A stretch of 64,000 nucleotides of DNA from Roseicyclus salinarum (GCF_029624655.1 NZ_JARRSA010000003.1:124001-188000); one strand, 5' to 3'. Counted from the first letter of the stretch, positions 55,074 to 64,000 are shown. A program made the numbers and translations. The notes: generated by a model from the letters alone, not told the origin.

Positions 55074-55886
55074 ATGAAGATCCTTTTCCTCGGAGACGTG
55101 ATGGGCCGCGCCGGCCGCGCGGCCGTCACCGGGACGCTGCCGCGGCTGCGATCGGAGTGGCGGCTCGACTTCGTCGTGGTCAACGGCGAGAACGCGACCT
55201 CGGGCGCGGGGCTGTCGGCCGCCCATGCGAGGGCGCTGCTCGAGGCCGGGGCCGATGTCCTGACGCTGGGCGATCACGCCTTCGACCAGCGCGACATGCT
55301 GCAGTTCATATCGGGCGAGCCGCGCGTGCTGCGTCCGCTCAACTACGCCAAGTCCGCGCCGGGGCAGGGGGCGCGCCTGTTCGACGCGCCGGGCGGGCGC
55401 AAGGTCCTCGTCGCGCAGGCGCTGGGACAGGTATTCATGAAACGGCCCTTCGACGATCCCTTCTCGGCGCTCGACGCCGCGCTCAGGAGCTATCCGCGCG
55501 GCGGTCTGGCGCAGGCCGTGATCGTGGACATCCACGCCGAGGCGACGTCCGAGAAGATGGCGACCGGCCATTTCTGCGACGGCCGCGCCAGCCTTGTCGT
55601 GGGCACGCATACCCACGTGCCCACCGCAGACGCGATGATCCTGCCGCGCGGCACCGCCTACCTCAGCGATGCGGGGATGTGCGGCGACTACGACTCGGTG
55701 ATCGGGATGCAGAAGGACGAGCCGTTGCGCCGCTTCGTCACCGGGATGCCGAAGGAGCGCTTCACCCCCGCCGCCGATGCCGCGACCCTCTCGGGCGTCT
55801 ACGTCGAAACCGACGACCGCACCGGCGCGGCGACGCGCGTGGCCCCTGTCCGCGTCGGCGGGCGCCTGCAGCCGGCCGGCCCTTGA
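55074..55886 (+). CDS. YmdB family metallophosphoesterase
   Basis: A 270-residue protein of TIGR00282: MKILFLGDVMGRAGRAAV gives the first Asp, VVNGENATSG the Asn/Glu, TLGDHAFDQRDM the His, and VGTHTHVPTADAMILP the final His ligands. The group includes 2',3'-cyclic nucleotide phosphodiesterases. It overlaps the next gene by four bases (TTGA). Confidence 0.92.
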   Translation: MKILFLGDVMGRAGRAAVTGTLPRLRSEWRLDFVVVNGENATSGAGLSAAHARALLEAGADVLTLGDHAFDQRDMLQFISGEPRVLRPLNYAKSAPGQGARLFDAPGGRKVLVAQALGQVFMKRPFDDPFSALDAALRSYPRGGLAQAVIVDIHAEATSEKMATGHFCDGRASLVVGTHTHVPTADAMILPRGTAYLSDAGMCGDYDSVIGMQKDEPLRRFVTGMPKERFTPAADAATLSGVYVETDDRTGAATRVAPVRVGGRLQPAGP

Positions 55887-56788
55887 GCCGGGACCGCCTG
55901 ATCCTGATCGCCCTTCTCGTGGCCATCGGCGCGGCGTGGGGGATCACGCAGCCCTTCGCCAAGATCGCGGTGTCCGAGGGCTACCGTCATTTCGGCATCA
56001 TCTTCTGGCAGTTCGTGCTGGGCGGAGCGCTGCTTGCGCTGATCAACAGGCTGCGCGGGCGCCGCCTGCCCCGGGAGGCGCGGCACGTCGCCCTTTATGC
56101 GATCATCGCGCTGATCGGCACGCTCCTGCCCAACTCGGCAAGCTATACCGCGGCGATCCACCTGCCCTCGGGGATCCTGTCGATCGTGCTGTCGCTGGTG
56201 CCGATGATGGCGTTCCCCGTCGCGCTGGCGCTGGGCATGGACCGGTTCTCGGCGATGCGCTTCACGGGCCTTCTGCTAGGCTTCGTGGCGATCCTGATGA
56301 TCGCGCTCCCCCAGACCAGCCTGCCCGACCCCGCGATGGTCTGGTGGCTGCCGATGGCGCTGGTGGCGCCGGCCTTCTACGCGGTCGAAGGCAACTTCGT
56401 CGCGCGGTTCGGCACCGAGGGCCTCGATCCCGTGCAGGTGCTGCTGGGGGCATCGCTGGTCGGCGCGGCGCTTGCGGCTCCGCTCGCGGTGATGACCGGT
56501 CAGTGGATCTCGCCGATGCCGCCATGGGGCGGGCCCGACCTCGCGATCCTTGGGTCCTCGGTGGCCCACGCGCTCGCCTATGCGGGCTACGTCTGGATGG
56601 TGGGGCGCGCCGGCGCCGTCTTCGCCGCGCAGGTCAGCTACCTCGTCACGGCCTTCGGCATCCTCTGGGCCTGGCTCCTGCTGGGCGAGACCTATTCGGG
56701 CTGGGTCTGGGGCGCCATCGCGGTGATGTTCTCGGGCCTGTTCCTCGTCCAGCCGCGTCCCGCGGCCCCGGCGCGCGTGCCGGCCTGA
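55883..56788 (+). CDS. DMT family transporter (EamA domains)
   Basis: A 301-residue inner-membrane protein with about ten segments and two EamA repeats, starting LILIALLVAIGAAWGITQPF and ending VWGAIAVMFSGLFLVQPRP. The substrate is a small metabolite. A TTG at 55883 is taken as start because it overlaps the stop of the YmdB gene (TTGA) and gives a full-length first segment. Confidence 0.85.
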   Translation: MSRDRLILIALLVAIGAAWGITQPFAKIAVSEGYRHFGIIFWQFVLGGALLALINRLRGRRLPREARHVALYAIIALIGTLLPNSASYTAAIHLPSGILSIVLSLVPMMAFPVALALGMDRFSAMRFTGLLLGFVAILMIALPQTSLPDPAMVWWLPMALVAPAFYAVEGNFVARFGTEGLDPVQVLLGASLVGAALAAPLAVMTGQWISPMPPWGGPDLAILGSSVAHALAYAGYVWMVGRAGAVFAAQVSYLVTAFGILWAWLLLGETYSGWVWGAIAVMFSGLFLVQPRPAAPARVPA

Positions 56789-56883
56789 CATCACGCAGAC
56801 GCCGCTTGCAGGGCGCGCGGGCCTCCGTCAATGATGGGTGCCGGAGCCGGGGCGGGGACCCTCGGGGTGGCCAGGGAGCTTGA

Positions 56884-58665
56884 ATGCTCGATCTCAACCT
56901 GTCGCAGACCGGGGAGGGCGTCCTTGCGCTCGTGATCCTCGCTGTCATGTTCGCGCTCTTTCTCGCCGAGCGCTGGCCGACCGAGGTCGTCGCCATCGGC
57001 ACGGTCAGTCTGCTGCTCGTGCTGGGGCTTCTGCCCTACGAGGACGCGCTGTCGGTCCTGTCGAACCCCGCGCCCTGGACCATCGTGGCGATGTTCATCG
57101 TGATGGGCGCGCTCGTGCGCACGGGCGCGCTCGACCGTCTCGTCAAGCAGGCCGAGGCCCGCGCCGCCTCCAGTCCGGCCCGCGCGATCGCCACGCTGAT
57201 GGTCGTGGTCGCCGTCGCCTCGGCGTTCATGAACAACACGCCCATCGTCGTGATCATGATCCCGGTCTTCGTGCAGGTCGCCCGCATCGCGGGGCGCGCG
57301 CCCTCGAAATACCTGATCCCGCTCAGCTATGCCGCGATCATCGGGGGCACGCTCACCCTGATCGGGACCTCGACGAACCTGCTGGTGGACGGCGTTGCGC
57401 GCACCCGCGGGATCGAGCCCTTCTCGATTTTCGAGATCACCCCCATCGGCCTGATCGTCGTGGCGTGGGGGATGATCTATCTCTATTTCTTCGGCCGGCA
57501 CGTCCTGCCCGAGCGCACGTCCTTGGCCGCGATGCTCGGCGGCGGGCGGAGCCGCGCGAAGTTCTTCACCGAGGTCGCGGTGCCCGAGGGGTCGGCGCTG
57601 ATCGGGCGCAACGTGAACGACGTGGACCTCTTCAAGCGCGACGGCGTGCGCCTGATCGACGTGCTGCGCGGCGACGCCTCGCTGCGCCGCGACATGTCCG
57701 GGGTCGAGCTGCAGGTGGGCGACCGCGTGGTCCTGCGCACCGACATGGCCGAGGTCCTCGGCCTCCAGCAGTCGAAGGAGCTGAAGACCGTCGAGAAGCT
57801 GAGCGAGGTGCGCACGACGACGGTGGAGGTCCTGATCACGCCCGGATGCCGGATGGTGGGCCGAAGCCTCGGCAACCTGCGCCTGCGGCGGCGCTACGGG
57901 GTCTACCCGCTTGCCGTGCACCGGCGCAGCCAGAACATCGGGCGCCAGCTCGACGATCTGGTGGTGCGGGTCGGCGACACGCTGCTTCTGGAGGGAGCGC
58001 CCGCCGACATCGAGCGTCTTGCGGCCGACATGGAACTGGTGGACGTCTCCGCCCCGTCCGAACGCGCCTACCGCCGGGACAAGTCGCCCATCGCCGTGGC
58101 CGCCATGGCAGGCATCGTGGTTCTCGCCGCCTTCAACGTCGCGCCGATCCTCGCGCTGGCGGTCGTGGCGGTGGCGGTCGTCCTTCTGACGGGCTGCATC
58201 GACGCGGACGAGGCGTTCTCCTTCGTCGAGGGGCGGCTTCTGGCGCTGATCTTCGCGATGCTCGCGGTCGGCGCGTCGCTGGAGCATACCGGGGCGGTGG
58301 GGCTGATCGTGGGCGGCGTGGCGCCGGGACTGGAGGACATGTCGCCCGTGCTTCTTGTCTGGGCGGTCTACTTCATCACCTCGACCCTGACCGAGCTTGT
58401 GTCCAACAACGCCATCGCCGTGATCATGGCGCCCATCGCCATAGCGCTGGCCGACGCGACCGGCGTGGACGCGCGCCCGCTCCTGGTCGCGGTGATGATC
58501 GGGGCCTCCGCCTGCTTCGCCACGCCCATCGGCTACCAGACCAACATGCTGGTCTACGGCCCCGGCGGGTACAAGTTCACCGACTTCATGCGCATCGGCA
58601 TCCCGCTCAATCTTTCGATGGGGGTTGTGGTCTGCCTCGCCATTCCGCTTATCTGGCCATTGTAG
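56884..58665 (+). CDS. SLC13 family permease with RCK_C domains
   Basis: A 593-residue transporter. Membrane segments flank two central TrkA-C (RCK_C) domains: around AVPEGSALIGRNVNDVDLFK and around MVGRSLGNLRLRRRYGVYPL. The SLC13 signatures are SAFMNNTPIVVIMIPVFV and ELVSNNAIAVIMAPIAIAL. Such permeases carry sulfate, dicarboxylates or other anions with Na+. It has a paralogue at 59130-60902 in reverse. Confidence 0.88.
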   Translation: MLDLNLSQTGEGVLALVILAVMFALFLAERWPTEVVAIGTVSLLLVLGLLPYEDALSVLSNPAPWTIVAMFIVMGALVRTGALDRLVKQAEARAASSPARAIATLMVVVAVASAFMNNTPIVVIMIPVFVQVARIAGRAPSKYLIPLSYAAIIGGTLTLIGTSTNLLVDGVARTRGIEPFSIFEITPIGLIVVAWGMIYLYFFGRHVLPERTSLAAMLGGGRSRAKFFTEVAVPEGSALIGRNVNDVDLFKRDGVRLIDVLRGDASLRRDMSGVELQVGDRVVLRTDMAEVLGLQQSKELKTVEKLSEVRTTTVEVLITPGCRMVGRSLGNLRLRRRYGVYPLAVHRRSQNIGRQLDDLVVRVGDTLLLEGAPADIERLAADMELVDVSAPSERAYRRDKSPIAVAAMAGIVVLAAFNVAPILALAVVAVAVVLLTGCIDADEAFSFVEGRLLALIFAMLAVGASLEHTGAVGLIVGGVAPGLEDMSPVLLVWAVYFITSTLTELVSNNAIAVIMAPIAIALADATGVDARPLLVAVMIGASACFATPIGYQTNMLVYGPGGYKFTDFMRIGIPLNLSMGVVVCLAIPLIWPL

Positions 58666-58696
58666 GGAATCCACCGCCCTGCCGAGGAGCCAGCCC

Positions 58697-59122
58697 ATGC
58701 CAGGCCTTCTGATCCGACTGCGCGAGAAGTTTCCCGACGCCTTCGTGCTGATCGTCGTGGTCGCCGTCCTGACCGGATGCGCCACCGCCCCGCCGCGCCC
58801 CGTCGAGGTGTCGCTCGACCGATCGACGCTGGAGGTGCGTCTGTCGAACGGCGAGACCTGCACCGGCCCGGTCGCGGTCGTGCCCGCATCCAACGGGCGC
58901 ACGACGGTGTCGGGCGAGGGGCGGCTCGGGGGATGCGCCGCCGCGCTCGACTACCGGGTCGAGGGCGAGACGGGCACCAACCCGCTGCGGGTCGTGATGG
59001 AGGAGGTCTTCACCGCCCTCGGCCTTCCCGACGCCGTGGCGCCCGACGCTCGGGTCGAGATCACCGCCCCGGACGGGCGCGCCTGGACCTTCGCCTCGCC
59101 GCCCGCCCGCGCGCGGGACTGA
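58697..59122 (+). CDS. Putative lipoprotein
   Basis: A 141-residue protein with a basic N-terminus, a hydrophobic segment and the lipobox VLTGCATAPP (Cys near residue 28). The mature part is beta-rich with cysteines in GETCTGP and GGCAAALD. A GGAG ribosome site precedes ATG 58697. It sits between two convergent SLC13 permease genes and follows the first by 31 bases. Confidence 0.7.
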   Translation: MPGLLIRLREKFPDAFVLIVVVAVLTGCATAPPRPVEVSLDRSTLEVRLSNGETCTGPVAVVPASNGRTTVSGEGRLGGCAAALDYRVEGETGTNPLRVVMEEVFTALGLPDAVAPDARVEITAPDGRAWTFASPPARARD

Positions 59123-59129
59123 ACGCCCC

Positions 59130-60902
59130 TCAGAGCGGCCAGAACACCAGCAGCGCCGGGACCGAGACCGCGACGATCAGGATTTCAAGCGGCAGCCCCA
59201 TGCGCCAGTAGTCGCCGAAGCGGTAGCCGCCGGGGCCGAGGACCAGTGTGTTGTTCTTGTGGCCGATGGGCGTGAGGAACGCCGCCGAGGCCGCGACCGC
59301 GACCGCCATCAGGAACGCGTCGGGGTTCACGTCGAGGCGGTCGGCCATGGTGACGGCCACGGGGGCCGCGACGATGGCGGTCGCCGTGTTGTTGAGGATG
59401 TCCGACAGCGTCATCGTCACCACCATCAGCACCGTCAGGATCGCCCATGCCGGCCAGCCGCCGGTCAGATCCACGATCGCATTGGCGATCAGCGTCGTGC
59501 CGCCCGCCTCCTCGAGCGCCGCGCCGAGCGGGATCATCGAGCCGAGCAGCACCACCACCGGCCACTCGATCCGGTCATAGAGTTCGGACAGGGGCACGAC
59601 CCGCATCGCGACGAAGCCCACGACGACGACCCCGAGCGCCACGGGCAGGTAGATCAGCCCCAGCGCCGCGGCCAGAACCGCCGCCGCGAAAAGAGCGATG
59701 GCCGCCCAGGTCTTGCCCTCCTGCGTCACCGTCAGGCCCCGGTCGGCCAGCGTCATGCCGCCCAACCACGAGACCACGTCCTCGGCCCGGTTCGCGGGAG
59801 CGAGCAGAAGCAGGATGTCGCCGGGCCGGATTACCGTGCGCCTGAGCGCGCGCGTGATGCGCTCGCCCGCGCGCGCGATGCCAAGAAGCGTCGTGTTCTG
59901 CCGCCACGCGAGGCCCACCGATTGTACAGTCTTGCCGTCGATGCGCGCGCCCTCGGGCACGACCATCTCCACCAGCGCCACGCCGTTTCCCAGCGCGTCG
60001 GCCCCGCTTTCTGCCTTCGGCGCCTCGAGCCCGTGGGAGGCGCGGAATTCCTCGAGCGCCTCGGGCGTCGCCTCGATCACGAGGACGTCGCCGGGCGCGA
60101 GCTTCATCGTGCGACCCGTCCCGTAGCGCCGCCGCCCGTCGCGCACCACGCCGATCAGCGCGACGTCGGCCTTCGCGGTCTCCTCCTCGAGGTCGTGCAG
60201 GCGCTGGCCCGCGAAGGCCGCGTCGGCGGGCAGGCGCAACTCGGCGATGTAGGGCTTCAGCTCTTCGATCCGGTCGCCGCCGACGCCCGAATCCCGCACC
60301 GGGATCAGGCGCCAGCCGACCAGCGCCACGAAGACGAGGCCCGCCACCGCGGCGGTCGCGCCGACGGGCGCGAAGTCGAACATCGAGAACGGCGCGCCCA
60401 GCGCGTCCTCCCGGAAGGTGGCGATGATGATGTTGGGCGGCGTGCCGATGAGGGTGGCCATGCCGCCGAGGATCGTGGCGAAGCTGAGCGGCATGAGGCT
60501 GAGACCGGGCGCGCGGCCCGCCTTGCGCGCCGTGGCGATGTCCACCGGCATCAGGAGCGCCAGCGCCGCCACGTTGTTCATGAAGGCCGAAAGCACGCCC
60601 GCGACGCCGCCCATGATCGCGATATGCGCGCCGAGGCCGCGCGAGGCGTCGATAAGCGTCCGCGTGATCAGCAGCACCGCGCCCGAGCGCACCAGCCCCG
60701 CCGAGACCACGAGGACCAGCGCCACGACGATCACCGCGGGGTGCCCGAAGCCCGCGAAGGCGCGCTCGGCCGGCACGATGCCAAGCACCACCGCCAGCAG
60801 GAGCGCCCCGAAGGCCACCATGTCATAGCGGAACCGGCCCCAGAGGAGGAGGGCGAAGACCCCGGCGAAGAGCGCGAAGAGGATGGTCTGGTCTTGCGTC
60901 AT
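59130..60902 (-). CDS. SLC13 family permease with RCK_C domains (second copy)
   Basis: A 590-residue paralogue of the permease at 56884. The same layout: SAFMNNVAALALLMPVDIA, two RCK_C domains (ELRLPADAAFAGQRLHDLEE and VVPEGARIDGKTVQSVGLAW), then SDILNNTATAIVAAPVAVTM. It should be a Na+-coupled anion transporter. The start ATG is at 60902 with a short inverted repeat just upstream. Confidence 0.88.
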   Translation of the reverse strand: MTQDQTILFALFAGVFALLLWGRFRYDMVAFGALLLAVVLGIVPAERAFAGFGHPAVIVVALVLVVSAGLVRSGAVLLITRTLIDASRGLGAHIAIMGGVAGVLSAFMNNVAALALLMPVDIATARKAGRAPGLSLMPLSFATILGGMATLIGTPPNIIIATFREDALGAPFSMFDFAPVGATAAVAGLVFVALVGWRLIPVRDSGVGGDRIEELKPYIAELRLPADAAFAGQRLHDLEEETAKADVALIGVVRDGRRRYGTGRTMKLAPGDVLVIEATPEALEEFRASHGLEAPKAESGADALGNGVALVEMVVPEGARIDGKTVQSVGLAWRQNTTLLGIARAGERITRALRRTVIRPGDILLLLAPANRAEDVVSWLGGMTLADRGLTVTQEGKTWAAIALFAAAVLAAALGLIYLPVALGVVVVGFVAMRVVPLSELYDRIEWPVVVLLGSMIPLGAALEEAGGTTLIANAIVDLTGGWPAWAILTVLMVVTMTLSDILNNTATAIVAAPVAVTMADRLDVNPDAFLMAVAVAASAAFLTPIGHKNNTLVLGPGGYRFGDYWRMGLPLEILIVAVSVPALLVFWPL

Positions 60903-60905
60903 GGG

Positions 60906-60928
60906 GGGACCTTAGGCGCTGAGGTCCC
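60906..60928. repeat. 7-9-7 inverted repeat before the second SLC13 gene
   Basis: GGGACCT, nine bases, AGGTCCC, beginning four bases from the ATG at 60902. In the mRNA it would sequester the ribosome-binding region. It is a weak candidate for a regulatory hairpin. Confidence 0.35.
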
Positions 60929-61045
60929 GCGGCGAAAGCGCAAGGCGCGTGCGTCCCGCCGGCCCCCTGCGCCGCCCCCCATTGCCCAAGCCCCGCGCCT
61001 TGCGCTAATGAGCGCGCTCAGGACAGCATGACATTTGAGGACCCC

Positions 61046-61792
61046 ATGGCCGGCCATTCCAAATGGGCGAACATCCAGCATCGCAAGGGGCGGCAGGACG
61101 CGGCGCGCTCCAAGCTCTTCTCCAAGCTCGCCAAGGAGATCACCGTCGCCGCCAAGATGGGCGACCCCGATCCGGACAAGAACCCGCGCCTGCGCCTCGC
61201 CGTGAAGGAGGCCAAGGCCAGCTCGGTCCCGAAGGACGTGATCGACCGCGCCATCAAGAAGTCGATGGGCGGCGACGGCGAGGACTACGAGGAAATCCGC
61301 TACGAGGGCTATGGCCCGAACGGCGTGGCGGTGATCGTCGAGGCGATGACCGACAACCGTAACCGGACGGCCTCGAACGTGCGCTCGACCTTCGGCAAGC
61401 ATGGCGGCAACCTCGGCGAGACGGGCTCGGTCGCGTTCATGTTCGACCGCAAGGGGCAGGTCGTCTACCCCGCCGACGCCGGCGACGCGGAGACGGTGCT
61501 GATGGCCGCGATCGAGGCGGGCGCGGAGGACGTGGAGAGCTCGGAGGAAGGCCACGTCGTCTGGTGTGGCGACACCGACCTGAACGACGTCTCCACCGCC
61601 CTCGAGGCGCAGCTGGGCGAAAGCGAGACCACCAAGCTGGTCTGGCGGCCGACCACGACGACGGATCTGGGGCTCGAGGATGCCCAGAAGCTCCTGAAGC
61701 TGATCGAGGCGCTCGAGGACGACGACGACGTCCAGACGGTGACGGCGAACTTCGAGATCTCCGACGAGATCATGGAGCAGCTCTCGGCCTGA
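61046..61792 (+). CDS. YebC/PmpR family DNA-binding protein
   Basis: A 248-residue protein: [19 protein letters not shown] is the family start, with RIAIKK-like helices and [19 protein letters not shown] in the middle and [17 protein letters not shown] further on. Family members are transcriptional regulators (PmpR) or act in translation of difficult motifs (TACO1). In many bacteria the gene is next to ruvC, but not here. GAGG precedes ATG 61046. Confidence 0.95.
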   Translation: MAGHSKWANIQHRKGRQDAARSKLFSKLAKEITVAAKMGDPDPDKNPRLRLAVKEAKASSVPKDVIDRAIKKSMGGDGEDYEEIRYEGYGPNGVAVIVEAMTDNRNRTASNVRSTFGKHGGNLGETGSVAFMFDRKGQVVYPADAGDAETVLMAAIEAGAEDVESSEEGHVVWCGDTDLNDVSTALEAQLGESETTKLVWRPTTTTDLGLEDAQKLLKLIEALEDDDDVQTVTANFEISDEIMEQLSA

Positions 61793-61897
61793 GGCCATTG
61801 GGGGCTGCGGATCGCCGAACCCGCCCCGGACGAGGGGGAGGCGCCGCCTGCGGGACCTGAAGGCCCCTCGGCGGCGCCGGTGCCTCCGGCGGGAGTT

Positions 61898-61913
61898 TTT
61901 TGCAAGGATGAAG
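61898..61913. repeat. Possible copy of a recurring intergenic motif
   Basis: TTTTGCAAGGATGAAG preceded by CTCCGGCGGGAG, in the 193-base gap between yebC and the LysE gene. It resembles the dyad core at 17806-17820 and a motif I recall from gaps in other Rhodobacteraceae genomes. No function is known. Confidence 0.35.
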
Positions 61914-61985
61914 GAGGGGCGCGGGCCCAGGGCGGCCGATGCGCCCTCCGGTCCTGCGGGTCCCGGACATGGGCGGGGAAGGAAG

Positions 61986-62591
61986 ATGAGCGTCGCGTTC
62001 ACCGCAGGCTTCGCGCTGTCGCTCGGCCTGATCCTCGCCATCGGGGCGCAGAACGCGTTCGTCCTGCGGCAGGGGCTGCGGGGCGAGCATGTGACGCCGG
62101 TCGTGGTCGTCTGCTGCCTCTCGGAGGCCTTGCTGATCGCCACTGGCGTGGCGGGGTTCGAGGCGTTCGGACGCGCCGTGCCCTGGGCGCTGGAGGCCAT
62201 GCGATGGGGCGGGGTGGCGTTTCTCGTGGTCTACGGCGCGCGCGCCCTGAAGGCGGCGCTTGCGGGCGAGGGCGCCATGCGGGCCGAGGGGGCGCCCGGC
62301 ACGGAACTGCGGCAGGCCCTGGGGGCCGCGCTTGCGATCACCTGGGCCAATCCGCACGTCTACCTCGACACGGTCGGCCTGATCGGCGCGGTGGCGGCGC
62401 AGTACCGGCCCGACCACTGGGCCTTCGGGGCGGGGGCGCTGGCGGCGTCGTGCCTGTTCTTCGCCGCGCTCGGCTATGGCGCGCGGCTGCTTGCGCCGGT
62501 CTTCGGGCGGCCCGCGGCGTGGCGCGTGCTCGACGCGGTGGTGGGCGCGACGATGCTGGGGCTTGCGGCGAAGCTGGCGCTGGGCGCCTGA
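61986..62591 (+). CDS. LysE/ArgO family amino acid exporter
   Basis: A 201-residue inner-membrane protein of six segments. GFALSLGLILAIGAQNAFVL has the family signature GAQNAF, and WANPHVYLDTVGLIGAV is the second conserved part (NP-x-x-x-x-D). These match the LysE/ArgO type for lysine/arginine export. A GGAAGG site is next to ATG 61986; an open extension of 26 codons is rejected. No LysG-type regulator is nearby. Confidence 0.92.
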   Translation: MSVAFTAGFALSLGLILAIGAQNAFVLRQGLRGEHVTPVVVVCCLSEALLIATGVAGFEAFGRAVPWALEAMRWGGVAFLVVYGARALKAALAGEGAMRAEGAPGTELRQALGAALAITWANPHVYLDTVGLIGAVAAQYRPDHWAFGAGALAASCLFFAALGYGARLLAPVFGRPAAWRVLDAVVGATMLGLAAKLALGA

Positions 62592-62637
62592 GGCGGGCTT
62601 GCAGTCGCGCCGGCTTTGGGATGTTGTGGCGCCCATC

Positions 62638-63621
62638 ATGTCCGAAACTCCCAGCATCTCCGACAAGGCCGCGGCCTCGGCGCCCGGAAGCCGCCCGGTG
62701 ATCGGCGTGTTCTGGATGCTCGTCACGGGCCTCTGCTTCGTGGCGGTGACGGCGACGGTGAAGATGGTGGGTGATGACGTTCCCGCCGCGCAGGCGGCCT
62801 TCCTGCGCTACGTTCTGGGGCTTGTCTTCCTCGTGCCGATGATCCCCGCGATGCGGGCGGCGACGTTGACGCCGCGGGTCCTGAAGCTGTTCGGGCTGCG
62901 GGGGGCCGCCCATGCGCTTGGGGTGATCTCGTGGTTCTACGCCATGACGCGCATTCCCATCGCCGAGGTGACGGCGATGAACTACCTCAACCCGGTCTAT
63001 GTCACGGTTCTGGCCGTGATCGTCCTTGGCGAACGGATCTCGGCGCGGCGCATCGGTGCGGTCGTCCTTGCGCTGATCGGCGCGCTGGTGATCCTGAGGC
63101 CGGGTTTCCGCGAGCTCGATCCGGGGCACTTCGCGATGCTGTTCACGGCCGCCTCCTTCGCGGTGGGATACCTCCTGGCTAAGATCCTCGCCGACGAGGT
63201 GCCGGCGCCCGCGGTGGTGTTCATGCTGTCGGTCACGGTGACGCTGGCGCTTGCGCCCTTCGCCTACGCGGTCTGGGTGCCGGTCGGCTGGGGCGATCTT
63301 GGCTGGCTCTTCCTTACGGCGGTCTTCGCCACGGGGGGGCACCTGACGATGACGCTGGCCTTCCGCGCCGCGCCGCTGACGGTGACGCAGCCCGTGACGT
63401 TCCTGCAGCTGGTCTGGGCCACGGCCTTGGGCGCGCTGGTCTTTGCCGAGCCGGTGGACGTCTTCGTGATCCTCGGCGGCGCGATGATCATCGCCTCGGT
63501 CAGCTACATCGCGCTTCGCGAGGCGCAGCTGCGTCGCAGGGTGGCCGCGGCGGGCTCGGCGCCGGGCTACGGGGCGGCGGCGGCATCGGACACGCGCGGG
63601 GACATGCGCGGGCCGCCCTGA
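62638..63621 (+). CDS. DMT family transporter (EamA domains)
   Basis: A 327-residue protein with ten membrane segments in two EamA repeats: VFWMLVTGLCFVAVTATVKM opens the first, and GHLTMTLAFRAAPLTVTQPV is near the end of the second. A 40-residue disordered tail rich in Ala/Gly follows. It is not closely similar to the transporter at 55883. The substrate is unknown. It starts 46 bases after the LysE gene. Confidence 0.85.
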   Translation: MSETPSISDKAAASAPGSRPVIGVFWMLVTGLCFVAVTATVKMVGDDVPAAQAAFLRYVLGLVFLVPMIPAMRAATLTPRVLKLFGLRGAAHALGVISWFYAMTRIPIAEVTAMNYLNPVYVTVLAVIVLGERISARRIGAVVLALIGALVILRPGFRELDPGHFAMLFTAASFAVGYLLAKILADEVPAPAVVFMLSVTVTLALAPFAYAVWVPVGWGDLGWLFLTAVFATGGHLTMTLAFRAAPLTVTQPVTFLQLVWATALGALVFAEPVDVFVILGGAMIIASVSYIALREAQLRRRVAAAGSAPGYGAAAASDTRGDMRGPP

Positions 63622-63748
63622 ATTTGGGCACCGCGCGCCGCAACCGCACAGCCTGAGACCAACGAGCCATGCTGCGCCGCGGAATGTTGGCGGCGGTCAC
63701 TTGTTGCCCATGTTTGCCTGCGTTGCCTTGGCGAAAGCGGAGGTTGGC

Positions 63749-64000
63749 ATGACATTGGAAGCCGTCATATTCGGGGGGATGGGAAGCGTCGCCGAGTGCG
63801 CCGAGATCGACCGCGCGGCGTGGAACGGCGCGTTCCGCATGCACGACGTGCCGTGGAACTGGTCGTGGGACACCTATGCCGAGCTGATGCGGCCGGGCGG
63901 CGACCGGCAGCTTGCGGCGCGCTATGCCGCCCATCTCGGCCAGGTGGTCGAGGCCGACGCGCTCGACGCCACTCACCGGAAGCTCTTTGCCGCGATGCTG
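63749..64000 (+). CDS. HAD-like protein without catalytic aspartates, N-terminal part (3' truncated by window)
   Basis: The first 84 residues. The strand-plus-cap start MTLEAVIFGGMGSVAECAEI and DRAAWNGAFRMHDVPWNWSW resemble CbbY/beta-phosphoglucomutase-type HAD enzymes (VIFDMDGVLADSE), but both motif I aspartates are replaced (F-G-G-M-G). Without the nucleophile Asp, phosphatase chemistry is unlikely, so a non-catalytic or altered role is inferred. The helical cap region continues to the edge. GGAGG precedes ATG 63749. Confidence 0.75.
   Translation, partial: MTLEAVIFGGMGSVAECAEIDRAAWNGAFRMHDVPWNWSWDTYAELMRPGGDRQLAARYAAHLGQVVEADALDATHRKLFAAML

Overview
The window is GC-rich, gene-dense chromosomal DNA from an alphaproteobacterium, most likely of the Rhodobacteraceae/Paracoccaceae (Roseobacter-Rhodobacter group). 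The evidence is the gene content and order (dnaG-rpoD, nrdR-ribD, ribE-ribB-ribH-nusB, an HlyU-family protein, MmcB with an alphaproteobacterial LexA box, bfd-bfr, small DUF4389-, DUF6324- and DUF6476-like proteins) and a tRNA-His that lacks G-1 and C73. No insertion sequence, prophage, integrase, CRISPR array or rRNA operon was seen, so this reads as core chromosome with a few accessory inserts.

Layout. 1-5.1 kb: tail of a molybdenum hydroxylase large subunit, a DUF2235 alpha/beta hydrolase, helicase HrpB (reverse) and MeaB. 5.1-10.2 kb: HlyU-family protein, a frameshifted DedA gene, then rpoD and dnaG (reverse). 10.2-11.0 kb: a gap with remnants of a frame-split reading frame. 11.0-13.6 kb: three tad pilus genes (TadE, TadE, TadG/VWA; reverse). 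13.9-17.7 kb: a glutamate-dehydrogenase-family enzyme, a membrane protein, pirin and an esterase. 17.7-18.6 kb: the largest gap without a recognisable gene. 18.6-29.0 kb: lepA, Lrp regulator plus a leucine-dehydrogenase-like enzyme, tyrosine phosphatase, sirtuin, copper chaperone pair, rpmB, a PD-(D/E)XK protein, YjbQ, nrdR and ribD. 29.1-33.8 kb: three capsule genes on the opposite strand (kpsC-, Wza/KpsD- and kpsS-like) that separate ribD from ribE. 33.9-37.4 kb: the rest of the riboflavin cluster and nusB. 37.4-45.9 kb: acetyltransferases, two cation antiporters, mmcB, tRNA-His, a pseudouridine synthase, rpoH and an oxidoreductase. 45.9-53.7 kb: bfd-bfr, pepF, TetR and mostly small envelope proteins. 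53.7-64 kb: VOC protein, folate cyclo-ligase, YmdB, two DMT transporters, two SLC13 permeases around a lipoprotein, YebC, LysE and the start of a HAD-family gene.

How the parts work together. nrdR, ribD, ribE, ribB, ribH and nusB are the usual deoxynucleotide/riboflavin/transcription neighbourhood; its ribB carries a C-terminal domain that has lost the GTP cyclohydrolase II zinc cysteines, so the first committed step must come from a ribA elsewhere. Bfd and Bfr store and release iron behind a dyad that could be an iron-responsive operator. MmcB sits behind a perfect GTTC-N7-GTTC LexA box and is probably SOS-induced. RpoD and RpoH are both present, each with candidate control elements.

No clearly new multi-gene system was found. 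The observations most worth following are at the level of gene structure and regulation: a small membrane-protein frame after pepF with no canonical start codon, the frameshift in dedA, a perfect 7-7-7 dyad upstream of an unknown membrane protein, divergent genes whose start codons share one CATG, a HAD-family protein without its catalytic aspartates, and the capsule block inserted in the rib cluster.
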